In this document: one piece after another, positions 51,880 through 59,769 of the stretch
Numbering within the stretch: the stretch's first letter is position 1
How the letters are laid out: the number at the start of each line of letters is the position of its first letter
Assembly (NCBI GenBank): GCA_024400305.1
Contig: JAKSMX010000003.1
Location: forward strand, 95,999-159,998
Direction: 5' to 3'
Length of the DNA stretch: 64,000 nucleotides
Source: Bacteroidales bacterium
GTDB lineage: Bacteria > Bacteroidota > Bacteroidia > Bacteroidales > F082
Notes under the pieces: model-generated
The model's database searches: none
What the model was told of the DNA's origin: nothing
What the model saw: only the letters and a program-made list of their open reading frames with translations
Translations under genes and position numbers: made by a program

Positions 51880-53133
51880 CTATAATATCGCTTCTTTGAT
51901 CTTTTCCACAATATATCTCACGTCGTCATCCGTGACGCAGGGGCCGCTCGGCAGACACAAGCCGCATCTGAATAGCGACTCGCTCACGCCGTTGGTGTAG
52001 GCCGGACAGCCTTGGTAAACCGGCTGTTTGTGCATCGGTTTCCACAGCGGGCGGGCCTCCACGCTGGCGGCGTCCATGAACATCCGCAGCGCCTCCACGT
52101 TGTCGTTCGGCTGGCAGTCGGTGGTCAGCGAGGCGGCCTGATGCACCACGCCGGCGGCGCCTCCCACGGCACCGATGACGGCTTTGCCATAGGCTTTCTC
52201 CTGGTCTTTTATCTTCAGTCCCTCGTCGATGGTGAGGGTGCAGAGCCAGTAGTTGCCGTCATATCTCGCGTCGGCCGGCTGTGAGTGCATCCTGATTCCC
52301 GGGACGCCGGCCAGCAGCTCCTCATACATCTTCTGCACGTGTTTGTGATGTGCGATGTGTTCGTCCGCCACCGTCATCTGCCCTCGTCCTATGCCCGCGC
52401 AGATGTTCGACAGTCGGTAGTTGTACCCTATGGCCTCGTGCTGGTAGTAAGGGTACGCCTCGCGCGCCTGCGTCGCGTACCACATGATTTTGTTTTTCGT
52501 CTCGGTGTCGGGGCAGATGAGAGCGCCGCCGCCCGATGTCGTTATCATCTTGTTGCCGTTGAACGACAGCACGCCGAACCTTCCGAAGGTGCCGAGCACC
52601 TTGCCGTCGTAGCGTGAGCCGAAGCCCTCGGCGGCGTCTTCAATCACGGGGATGTCGTATCTTCCGGCTATCTCCATTATCCTGTCAATTCCGTAAGGCA
52701 TTCCGTAGAGTGCCACGGGGATGATCGCCTTCGGCTTCCTGCCTGTCTTGGCGATACGGTCCTTGATCGCCTCTTCGAGAAGATCGGGGTCCATGTTCCA
52801 TGTGTCTTTCTCCGAATCGATGAACACCGGCGTCGCGCCGAGGTATTTTATCGGGTGCGACGAAGCGCAGAAGGTGAAGCTCTGCACGCAGACCTCGTCG
52901 CCCGGCTGCACGCCGCAGGCTATGAGGGCGAGGTGCACCGCAGCGGTACCCGCCGAGAGAGCCACCACCTCTTTGTCCTGTCCCACGAAGTTCCTGAGGT
53001 CCTCCTCGAAGGCGTTCACGTTCGGCCCGAGCGGCACCACCCAGTTGTTGTCGAATGCCTCCTTGATGTATTTCTGTTCAAGACCCGACTCGCTCATGTG
53101 AGCGAGGCAGAGATAAATGCGTTTGTCTGCCAT
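51880..53133 (-). CDS. DegT/DnrJ/EryC1/StrS aminotransferase (PglE-like)
   Basis: PLP-dependent sugar aminotransferase that puts an amino group on a keto-sugar nucleotide. Seen: 417 residues; ALSAGTAAVHLALIACGV near 60; QSFTFCASSHPIKYLGATPVFID; VIEDAAEGFGSRYDGK near 180 (Asp contacting PLP); SFNGNKMITTSGGGAL near 205 with the PLP-linking Lys; and CGLCLPSGPCVTDDD at the C-terminus. It resembles the PglE/PerA group that makes amino sugars such as those of bacillosamine-type glycans. Last gene of the polysaccharide run; a 470-base gap precedes it. Confidence 0.88.
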   Translation of the reverse strand: MADKRIYLCLAHMSESGLEQKYIKEAFDNNWVVPLGPNVNAFEEDLRNFVGQDKEVVALSAGTAAVHLALIACGVQPGDEVCVQSFTFCASSHPIKYLGATPVFIDSEKDTWNMDPDLLEEAIKDRIAKTGRKPKAIIPVALYGMPYGIDRIMEIAGRYDIPVIEDAAEGFGSRYDGKVLGTFGRFGVLSFNGNKMITTSGGGALICPDTETKNKIMWYATQAREAYPYYQHEAIGYNYRLSNICAGIGRGQMTVADEHIAHHKHVQKMYEELLAGVPGIRMHSQPADARYDGNYWLCTLTIDEGLKIKDQEKAYGKAVIGAVGGAAGVVHQAASLTTDCQPNDNVEALRMFMDAASVEARPLWKPMHKQPVYQGCPAYTNGVSESLFRCGLCLPSGPCVTDDDVRYIVEKIKEAIL

Positions 53134-53603
53134 ATTTCAGTTGTTTTGTTTTATGTTGTCAATCATCAATTGTCTTCTTCCAAAAATCAGCGCAAAAATA
53201 CAACATTTTCAATCACGGATTCACGTCTGAACCAATTTTTTCCAAAAATCCAATCACATACGTTCTTGCAGGTGTTTTGCATGTTCAATCGAACGCCGAC
53301 GAGACGAGGTGACACTTCGCCGGAAAACGACAAGAGACGGTGTCTGGCCGTCTCTTGTCATGTTATGATATTCCGCAGGTCGGTTTTTTAGACGAAGCTC
53401 GCCACGGCAACGTCCAGCACAATAGTCTTCAACGCCAAGCCGGTCGCCCCAACTCCCCGCGATGGGCGTGATGCGGTTTTGTTCCAAGGCGGCAATGGGC
53501 GACTCCTCTTGTCCGCCTTCCATGGTGCAGAACTTATGGCAACGGAAAAGACGACCATTTCCCCTCGTGCATGTTTATTTATGAGGAAAAATAACACCCT
53601 CTT
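53134..53603. other. 470-bp gap: hairpin and unassigned GC-rich stretch
   Basis: The longest stretch without a confident gene. 53134-53260 is AT-rich and likely holds the DegT promoter, though no clear -7 box was picked out. 53329-53359 is a perfect 12-bp hairpin. 53380-53600 is more GC-rich, with overlapping open frames on both strands and no recognisable domain. It could be a decayed gene, a dispersed repeat or a structured RNA; nothing decides between these. Confidence 0.5.
53329..53359. terminator. Perfect 12-bp hairpin, terminator-like
   Basis: GACAAGAGACGG / CCGTCTCTTGTC with a 7-nt loop; only a weak U-run (GUUUUCC) follows on the minus strand. It may end transcripts coming from the second WbuC gene. 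Confidence 0.5.
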
Positions 53604-54209
53604 TTATCTCAGCGACAATGTGAAATCGTCGCCATGTTCGCTGATGCGAACCTTGCCTTCGGCGGCCAGTTCATGGGCGGCAACACAAATGCTTTCATAA
53701 GTGACGCCTTCTCCAAGATGGTAGAGCAACATCTGCGAGGAGACCTGTTCATATTGCATGGAACGCGCCTCTGACTCCAGATAATCGAGGATGTCCTGTT
53801 TGACCGGCAGCACGATGTTCTTCAGCAAGTCCTCTTTGCGTTGCGGTTCATATTTGCCGTCTTTGCAGACCAGGATGACGGTGCCGCTCTCAAGGCACTC
53901 GGCGGAATGCCATTGGCCAGCAGGGATGCTGATGCCCGACTGCGGACCTTGAGCCTGCAACAGCACGCTCTCGGTAACCTGTCCCTTGTCGTCGTAATAC
54001 AGCTCACGGAGACTGCCTCTCAGTACCACGAAGGTCTCGGTTGAAGCCGTATGACGGTGTATGGGCAACATGGTGCCTGGTTCCATGGCATTCAGCATGC
54101 GCTGCGAGTTGTCGTTTTCGTTGTTACGCAAGTCGTAATTCATGCGCAGGCGCGGCGAGGCCTTGGCCTTTGCGCTGAGTTGGTCCAGTAATAAATTATC
54201 TATAATCAT
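53604..54209 (-). CDS. WbuC-family cupin with C-terminal winged-helix-like extension (paralogue 2)
   Basis: A 201-residue protein. Residues 1-130 are a WbuC cupin very like the one at 50108-50512 (SPRLRMNYDLRNNENDNSQRML, PIHRHTASTETFVVLRG, GQWHSAECLESGTVILVC). Residues 135-201 are extra: helices (LPVKQDILDYLESEARSMQY) followed by LAAEGKVRISEHGDDFTLSL, which looks like a small winged-helix module. It lies in the polysaccharide locus between two aminotransferase genes. Role in the pathway unproven. Confidence 0.75.
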   Translation of the reverse strand: MIIDNLLLDQLSAKAKASPRLRMNYDLRNNENDNSQRMLNAMEPGTMLPIHRHTASTETFVVLRGSLRELYYDDKGQVTESVLLQAQGPQSGISIPAGQWHSAECLESGTVILVCKDGKYEPQRKEDLLKNIVLPVKQDILDYLESEARSMQYEQVSSQMLLYHLGEGVTYESICVAAHELAAEGKVRISEHGDDFTLSLR

Positions 54210-54263
54210 AAGTATATTATTTATTGTTTATCAATTTAAAAACAACAATCTTCTTCTTTTTTT

Positions 54264-54347
54264 AAGACAATTCATCGTCAATTTCGGTCAATTTCTTTTT
54301 TCCTCACGGACAAGTATAATTGACGTTTAATTGACCCAAATTGTCTT
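54264..54347. repeat. Three-part inverted repeat between WbuC and aminotransferase genes
   Basis: Left arm AAGACAATT-N4-GTCAATT-N3-GTCAATT (54264-54293) pairs with AATTGAC-N4-AATTGAC-N3-AATTGTCTT (54318-54347): 23 paired bases around a 24-nt centre. No U-run follows on either strand, so it is not a standard terminator. The GTCAATT units occur four times, twice in each direction, as in a cooperative operator. Confidence 0.6.
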
Positions 54348-54357
54348 CCAATAAGAA

Positions 54358-55626
54358 TCAATCGTCTTTAAGTATTTCCACCAAATTGTCGATGACATAT
54401 TGAACATCCTCGTCGCTAAGCTTGGTATGCAAAGGCAAAGTAATCTCATTCTCGAAGAGATGGTAGGCCTTGGGGTAATCCTTGATGTCGAAGCCCAAGT
54501 TCTTATATGCTGTCATCATCGGCAAAGGCTTGTAATGCACGTTGCAGGCTATGCCACGTTCTGCCATTTTGGTGATGACGGCATTGGTCTCCTCACGGGT
54601 CTTGCCCAAGATGCGCACGAGGTAGAGGTGGTGCGACGAGCAGTGGTCAGCACCGCTGTGGTTCATGAGGGCCACCTTGCAACCGTTCAGTCCGGCATTG
54701 TAGCGTGCCACAATCTCCTGACGACGTTGCAGCATGGCATCATAGCGTTCGAGCTGTGCCAGTCCGATGCCTGCCATGATGTCGGTCATGTTGCACTTGT
54801 ACCACGGATCGATGACATCGTACTCCCAGGCTCCGAGTTTCGTCTTGGCGAGGGCGTCCTTGTTCTGTCCGTGCAGCGAGAACAGCATGCATTTCCTATA
54901 CAAGAACTCGTTCCAGGTCTCCCCTGCTATGGCGGGCACGGTGGTCTCGGCATCCATCACCACGAGCTCGTTGCCGAAGGGCAGATGCCAGGTGAGTGCG
55001 CCCCCTTCTGCTGTGGTGAGGTTCTTCACCGCATGGAAGGAGAACGAGCTGAAGTCGCCTATCTCACCCGCTTTCTTGCCGTGCCATGTGGCACCGAAGG
55101 CGTGGGCACAGTCGGCTGAGACGACGATGCGTCCGATGCGACGCTGCAAGGCGTTGGAGGGATGGAAGAGGTGACGTTTCTGCTCTATGATGTCGTAGAT
55201 TCTATCGTAGTCGCACACGATGCCAGCCAGGTCGACGGGCACGATGACCTTGGTGTGTTCGGTGATGGCCTCTGCCAGTTTGTCGTAGTCCATCTGCACG
55301 TTGTCGGCTTGGCTATCAACGAGGACCAGCTTGCAGCCCACATGTTGTGTGACGCTGGCGCTGGCGGTGTAGGTATAGGCCGGCACGATGACTTCGTCGT
55401 CGGGACCCACACCGATGAGGCGCAAGGCCAGTTCCATAGCGGCGGTGGCTGAGTTGAGGCAGGCTGTCTTGTCGGTATGCACGTAGGCAGAGATGCGTCT
55501 TTCGAATTCTTTAGTTTTAGGACCAGTAGTGATCCAGCCACTGAGGATGGCTTCGGTAGCCATCTTGGCTTCAGTTTCCGTCATATCAGGCGGAGAGAAT
55601 GGTATATTGCGTAGTTTCATATTCAT
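54358..55626 (-). CDS. DegT-family sugar aminotransferase (WecE/ArnB-like)
   Basis: PLP-dependent aminotransferase of 422 residues. Seen: N-terminus RNIPFSPPDMTETE; LSGWITTGPKTKEFE; NSATAAMELALRLIG near 57; VVSADCAHAFGATWHG near 170; SFSFHAVKNLTTAEGGAL near 192 with the PLP-linking Lys in HAVKN; GIACNVHYKPLPMMTAY near 360. The pattern fits the ArnB/WecE/Per group that acts on UDP-4-keto sugars. Its start overlaps the stop of a glycosyltransferase remnant (ATGA). A start 6 bases downstream is also possible. Confidence 0.88.
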   Translation of the reverse strand: MNMKLRNIPFSPPDMTETEAKMATEAILSGWITTGPKTKEFERRISAYVHTDKTACLNSATAAMELALRLIGVGPDDEVIVPAYTYTASASVTQHVGCKLVLVDSQADNVQMDYDKLAEAITEHTKVIVPVDLAGIVCDYDRIYDIIEQKRHLFHPSNALQRRIGRIVVSADCAHAFGATWHGKKAGEIGDFSSFSFHAVKNLTTAEGGALTWHLPFGNELVVMDAETTVPAIAGETWNEFLYRKCMLFSLHGQNKDALAKTKLGAWEYDVIDPWYKCNMTDIMAGIGLAQLERYDAMLQRRQEIVARYNAGLNGCKVALMNHSGADHCSSHHLYLVRILGKTREETNAVITKMAERGIACNVHYKPLPMMTAYKNLGFDIKDYPKAYHLFENEITLPLHTKLSDEDVQYVIDNLVEILKDD

Positions 55627-55721
55627 ATCTTTTCAAAGCTCTTGATTACATCCACATACTTTTGTGTTCCCACTTCCTTAGTGAGGTTATGCAGGATGAA
55701 CTGTCGTCCATTAACGCCATT
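55623..55721 (-). pseudogene. C-terminal glycosyltransferase remnant
   Basis: In the 97 bases between the sugar transferase and the aminotransferase, the frame starting just after the sugar-transferase stop (TAA TGA) encodes 32 residues, NGVNGRQFILHNLTKEVGTQ..., ending KSFEKI. This matches the usual tail of family 4 glycosyltransferases (NGRxFVxxNLTKE...Y). Its stop overlaps the aminotransferase ATG (ATGA), so a complete glycosyltransferase was once translationally coupled here and has been deleted. Confidence 0.6.
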
Positions 55722-55724
55722 TCA

Positions 55725-56318
55725 TTATTCGGTAATAATCACCTTAAATGTTTGGAAGATTAACTTGACATCACCCCAAAAAGAGTGATTATTGACATAC
55801 TCCAAATAAAGTTTAATCTTCTCTTGCATAACGACCCCGATATAATATTTCTCAGGGTCTTCCGCTTGTCCCAGCAATTCATTTTCGTTTCGGAATTTAA
55901 CAGATGCCGGATCTGTGATACCTGGACGCACATCCAAGACATGCATCTGTTCGGGAGTCCAATAATCCACATAATGACGCACCTCGGGACGAGGTCCAAC
56001 CAAACTCATGTCGCCAATTAAGACATTGATGAGTTGTGGAAATTCATCCAATTTGAATTTTCTGATAAAATAGCCAGAACGCGTGACACGCGGGTCGCGA
56101 CCGCCCACAGTGACCAGACTCCCTTTATCGGAGCCCACCCGCATGGAGCGGAACTTGAAGATACGGAAATCCTTATTGTCCTTCCCCACCCGCACTTGTC
56201 GGTAGAAAACCGGACCTTTCGAATCCAATTTAATCCAAATGGCCAGAACAAGGAAAAGCGGGCTTAGGATGATTAGACCAAAACTTGATGCAATTATATC
56301 GAACAATCTTTTCATCAT
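55725..56318 (-). CDS. Initiating polyprenyl-phosphate sugar transferase (PglC-like)
   Basis: Starts glycan synthesis by moving a phospho-sugar from a UDP-sugar to undecaprenyl phosphate at the inner membrane. Seen: 197 residues; an N-terminal membrane hairpin (FDIIASSFGLIILSPLFLVLA); VFYRQVRVGKDNKDFRIFKFRSM near 35-57; LDEFPQLINVLIGDMSLVGPRP near 92-113, the catalytic Asp-Glu region; and YVNNHSFWGDVKLI at the end. The size is that of the minimal monotopic transferases such as PglC. With two sugar aminotransferases nearby, the first sugar may be an amino sugar. Confidence 0.9.
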   Translation of the reverse strand: MMKRLFDIIASSFGLIILSPLFLVLAIWIKLDSKGPVFYRQVRVGKDNKDFRIFKFRSMRVGSDKGSLVTVGGRDPRVTRSGYFIRKFKLDEFPQLINVLIGDMSLVGPRPEVRHYVDYWTPEQMHVLDVRPGITDPASVKFRNENELLGQAEDPEKYYIGVVMQEKIKLYLEYVNNHSFWGDVKLIFQTFKVIITE

Positions 56319-56492
56319 GAATTACTAAATTACAAATTAATGTAAGGACTGTTATAAATTCATTATTGGCGTTCACACCTCTATTATTTCCAGCCACACA
56401 CAACGACAATTTCAAGCGAACTCTTGTATTGTGCAAAATATAGAGTTTGAAGGATTCCACATTTAAGTTTCAACGTTCTTCGCGAATCGGTC

Positions 56493-57266
56493 TCAGCACT
56501 TCCCCACATAAAAAATCTTTTTATAAGCATTACCCACAATATTCATCAAGGTCCAAAATGTGGCTCTTACAGGATTCATTTCCTCTGCTATACGAAATAG
56601 AGGATAATGTGCCCAAATTCTTTCCCAAAGAGGCTTGGGGGTAATTGACACCTTACGTCTTCTATATCTTGCGAGGTTCTCTTTTAGTAAGTAACAGGGT
56701 GCTTTACATACCACCTTCAGCCACATTGCGGTGTCGTTGTTCTTCTTGATGTCGTTTATCTGTATAAGTCCTATCTTTTCGGCATCGTACATCACAGACA
56801 AGCACCCTGGCCAGCAGCAGGCAAACATATCAAACTTTGATACTCGTTTCTTACCGCTCACATATACGCCAAGATCTTCACCATCTTCGGACATTTCCGT
56901 ATATTCGTGATATGAGAACGCATAATTGTTCTCTTCCATAAAACGTACCTGATGGTCCAACTTATCCGGAAGCCACAAATCATCCGAATCCAAGAATGCA
57001 ATCCAACGCCCCTTTGCAATGCGGAGTGCATTGTTTCTGGTTACAGCTGCTCCACTGTTATGGTCGTTACAAATATACTTTATTCTTGTATCCGATTCCA
57101 GATATAGTTCAATAACCTTGTATGTATTATCAGTAGAACAGTCATCTAAAATGATGAGTTCCCAATCATGGTACGTCTGCGCCAGCACACTTTTTATGGT
57201 CTCGCAAATAAATGGTGCACAATTCCAAGTGGGGGTAATGATAGAAACTAAGCCGTAGTCGTGCAT
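56493..57266 (-). CDS. Family 2 glycosyltransferase
   Basis: A 257-residue GT-A glycosyltransferase: VSIITPTWNCAPFICETIKSV at 7-27, ELIILDDCSTDNTY near 36, GAAVTRNNALRIAKGRWIAFLDSDDLWLPDKL near 72-105 with the metal-binding DSDD, and W-x-K / RRRKVSITPK near the C-terminus. It probably adds one sugar to the growing repeat unit. A 174-base AT-rich gap follows before the sugar transferase. Confidence 0.88.
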   Translation of the reverse strand: MHDYGLVSIITPTWNCAPFICETIKSVLAQTYHDWELIILDDCSTDNTYKVIELYLESDTRIKYICNDHNSGAAVTRNNALRIAKGRWIAFLDSDDLWLPDKLDHQVRFMEENNYAFSYHEYTEMSEDGEDLGVYVSGKKRVSKFDMFACCWPGCLSVMYDAEKIGLIQINDIKKNNDTAMWLKVVCKAPCYLLKENLARYRRRKVSITPKPLWERIWAHYPLFRIAEEMNPVRATFWTLMNIVGNAYKKIFYVGKC

Positions 57267-57299
57267 ATAAGATGTAAATTTACTCCGTTAAAAATATAT

Positions 57300-58028
57300 T
57301 TATAACACAGGACGTATATATACTCTTACCTTGAAATCTTTCTCCAATGCTTCCAGATCTTTCTCAACCCCTCTTGGGTTTCTAATAGTATAATCCGGGT
57401 CATAGACAAAACAATACAGACACTTGCAATTTGGATGTTGCTTATATTTAGCAATGTCAATGATAAGTTGTTCACCCAGTTCTTTGTCTTTCAAACCAGC
57501 CCTTGTCATTTTAACCTCAATGGCAATTTCGTCATCCTTAAGTAAAAAATCCATACGATTAGCTCCTCCTGCATAGGATGGAGTCCATTCTTCTGGTCTT
57601 ACATCCTTGAAATGCAAACAAAATAATGCATTCAACAAATCCTGCACATCGTATTCGTCAGTTATTTTTATTGTTTCGCGACCAGCGTGCCTTCGAAGAA
57701 GCTGCCTGACACATGTTGTGAAATTATTGAATATCGTATCCAATATTCCTTGGTAATCAACTTTAATCTCTTTAGGGTCAATAGCTTTAAACGCCTCTAA
57801 TATTGAAAGAATCGACATGCAATGATAAGAAAAATTATCTTGTGACACATGGGCCTCCATCGTTTTAATTTGGGGGTTATTGGGATAAGCATACTGCACA
57901 AACATCAGGGCCTTCCTTTTCCAAGGTTCATAAATACCATTATCCACATATTCTGTCAAACCCATAGAATCCTGTTTAACAGTTGCCATTACCCGATGGC
58001 CTTCTTCTATCAATTCGTCTATAGTCAT
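57300..58028 (-). CDS. PD-(D/E)xK nuclease, DpnII/MboI-like family
   Basis: A 242-residue protein. Residues 120-240 match the REase_DpnII-MboI-type domain: EYDVQDLLNALFCLHFKDVRPEEW, then Asp160 in NRMDFLL and Glu171-x-Lys173 in IAIEVKMTRAGL, the D...ExK active site, followed by FVYDPDYTIRNPRGVEKDLE. The N-terminal half is helical and not recognised. No methyltransferase is next to it, so it is not a simple type II R-M enzyme; related proteins occur in anti-phage and conflict systems. It lies between a glycosyltransferase gene and an HNH gene inside the polysaccharide locus. Confidence 0.75.
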   Translation of the reverse strand: MTIDELIEEGHRVMATVKQDSMGLTEYVDNGIYEPWKRKALMFVQYAYPNNPQIKTMEAHVSQDNFSYHCMSILSILEAFKAIDPKEIKVDYQGILDTIFNNFTTCVRQLLRRHAGRETIKITDEYDVQDLLNALFCLHFKDVRPEEWTPSYAGGANRMDFLLKDDEIAIEVKMTRAGLKDKELGEQLIIDIAKYKQHPNCKCLYCFVYDPDYTIRNPRGVEKDLEALEKDFKVRVYIRPVL

Positions 58029-58073
58029 AATATTAAGTGTTTACCGACTGCCTTATTTTGATGTGCCAAAAAG

Positions 58074-59213
58074 TTACTTTTTCCATTTCCCCCTTTGTAT
58101 CAACTTCAGAAAAAAAGATACCATATCATCTGATATGCTTTTCACCATTGACTCATCCAAAACACACCCATCCGGAAACTTTGCAAATGCGTTGTTTATC
58201 GCATCGTGAAGTTCCTCCTTGTCTTGTTTTTCTTGCCAAATAGCCATTATTCGATTGGCTCTATTTTCAATGCAAGGTAAGTATTCTTTGCAATATTCTT
58301 CGTGTGGCATATTATGGAAATCCAACAAGTCAGACAATGACAAAGGCATGGAGAAATCGCATTGTATTTCTTTTGACTCTATTGTATCAAAGGCATAGGT
58401 GATATTAATGGGTTCATCCTTTTGATAATTATCGTTGAGGACAACAACGTAAGGATAAACACTAAAATATTCCATATATGCATACAATAATTCTGTATCT
58501 TTACTCCCCTCAATATGAATCATATGAATCACCTGATTCGTGCCAACAGTATAAGGTAAAGTTTTTAATATGTACAAATAAATAGCCCCTTTGGTATCTT
58601 CAATTCCTTTAATGATAGGCACCAAGTGCTTTATTGTATCATAATCGTGAGTCTTATCCATATAAAAATTGACAGCAGACTTTATTATACTTGGGAATGC
58701 TTCTTGACTTACGCATAACCGCTTGGAAAGAGGAGAATTATGTTTTGTTACTTGAGCTTTCGCAACTATTTCATCTGCTTGCTGCTGGTTCAATTTTCTT
58801 TCTTTAACTAACCCGTTTAATAAACCTTTCAGCTCTTCCTTTGTTCTGACAGACAGCATAATCTCCGTCTTATCTCCATCTGTTGTAACTTGCTTATATG
58901 GTTTTCTGAGTCGTAACTTCTTTCCAGCATTTTCCACAATGATTTCGTGTCCATCTTTGTCTGTCATTATTTGATTATGGCCACTCTTTCTATTGCGATT
59001 CACTTGAAGCATATCCGTGAAATATGAAAGATCTTCTGCTAATACTGAATCCGACTTTTCGCCCAATTCACTATTACACTTCTTGCATATTATGGTTCTC
59101 GAATGAAGATGACCTCCTACTGCATTAAGGATAATATGTTCGTCAGTCCTATTTGAATCGTTTATTTCGCTGCCACATAAATAGCAGTAATATTTAGCTT
59201 TGCTATCTTCCAT
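58074..59213 (-). CDS. HNH endonuclease-like protein
   Basis: A 379-residue protein with an N-terminal HNH_5-type zinc-supported fold: Cys10-x2-Cys13, Asp24-Glu25-His26 in TDEHIILNAVGG, and Cys43-x2-Cys46-Asn47. The remaining 320 residues, rich in helices, are not recognised. Its ATG overlaps the acetyltransferase stop by 11 bases, so it is translationally coupled to a glycan gene that carries a poly-G tract. Together with the DpnII-like nuclease it forms a two-gene cargo that looks like defence; the target is unknown. Confidence 0.7.
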   Translation of the reverse strand: MEDSKAKYYCYLCGSEINDSNRTDEHIILNAVGGHLHSRTIICKKCNSELGEKSDSVLAEDLSYFTDMLQVNRNRKSGHNQIMTDKDGHEIIVENAGKKLRLRKPYKQVTTDGDKTEIMLSVRTKEELKGLLNGLVKERKLNQQQADEIVAKAQVTKHNSPLSKRLCVSQEAFPSIIKSAVNFYMDKTHDYDTIKHLVPIIKGIEDTKGAIYLYILKTLPYTVGTNQVIHMIHIEGSKDTELLYAYMEYFSVYPYVVVLNDNYQKDEPINITYAFDTIESKEIQCDFSMPLSLSDLLDFHNMPHEEYCKEYLPCIENRANRIMAIWQEKQDKEELHDAINNAFAKFPDGCVLDESMVKSISDDMVSFFLKLIQRGKWKK

Positions 59214-59750
59214 TTGTTTGTATCATTCGTCTTACTTCAGCAGGATTTCCATACGCCACGGCATTTGCGGGGATATCCTTGTTCACCAATGAGTTTGCGC
59301 CTATCACACTATTCTTTCCTATTACCATTCCATCGTGACGGGCGATGATGGAGCAATGCATCCCGATGTAGGCTCCATCTTCAATCACCAGATGGTTATG
59401 CTCCTGGTTCCGTCCATGGCAGGCGAAATAGACTCCGTACGAGATTATCACGTTGTTGCCAATCTCCATTTTGTCCACACACAGGTCATCAAGGTAGCAT
59501 TTCATCCCGATAAAGGTGTTCTTGCCAATTTTGAAGCCGCAAAGGCGGTAAAGCCCTATTCTCAAGGCTGTGGTCGCACAGTTTGGAGCCCACACCTGAC
59601 AAATCCACTTTCTTATCGTGTGCCATATCTGCTCAAGTATTGAGCGTCTCCACATATATGGAATCTGCTCATCCTTTACTCCGGGATGTCTCAGTTTATA
59701 ATAGAGGAGAAATACCCCCCCCGATTGGTTTTTATTTTATTGATACTCAT
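59203..59750 (-). CDS. WcaF-like hexapeptide acetyltransferase, frame broken at a poly-G tract
   Basis: O-acetyltransferase of the left-handed beta-helix type (colanic-acid WcaF/LacA group). The continuous frame 59655-59203 encodes 150 residues with WRRSILEQIWHTIRKWICQVWAP, IGKNTFIGMKCYLDD and IGANSLVNKDIPANAVAYGNPA. Upstream, a good start at 59750 (MSINKIKTNRG) leads into eight G (minus strand of 59715-59722) and then stops in the present frame. With nine or six G the frame continues through FLLYYKLRHPGVKDEQIPYM into the acetyltransferase, giving about 182 residues, the family's usual length. An internal ATG at 59655 might still yield a shortened enzyme. Confidence 0.75.
59715..59722 (-). 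repeat. Poly-G tract (8) in the acetyltransferase gene
   Basis: Eight C on the plus strand, read as eight G about 10 codons into the coding sequence. The homopolymer is exactly where the frame breaks, as in genes switched by slipped-strand mispairing. Confidence 0.85.
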
Positions 59751-59769
59751 ATAGTTATGTTGATATTTT

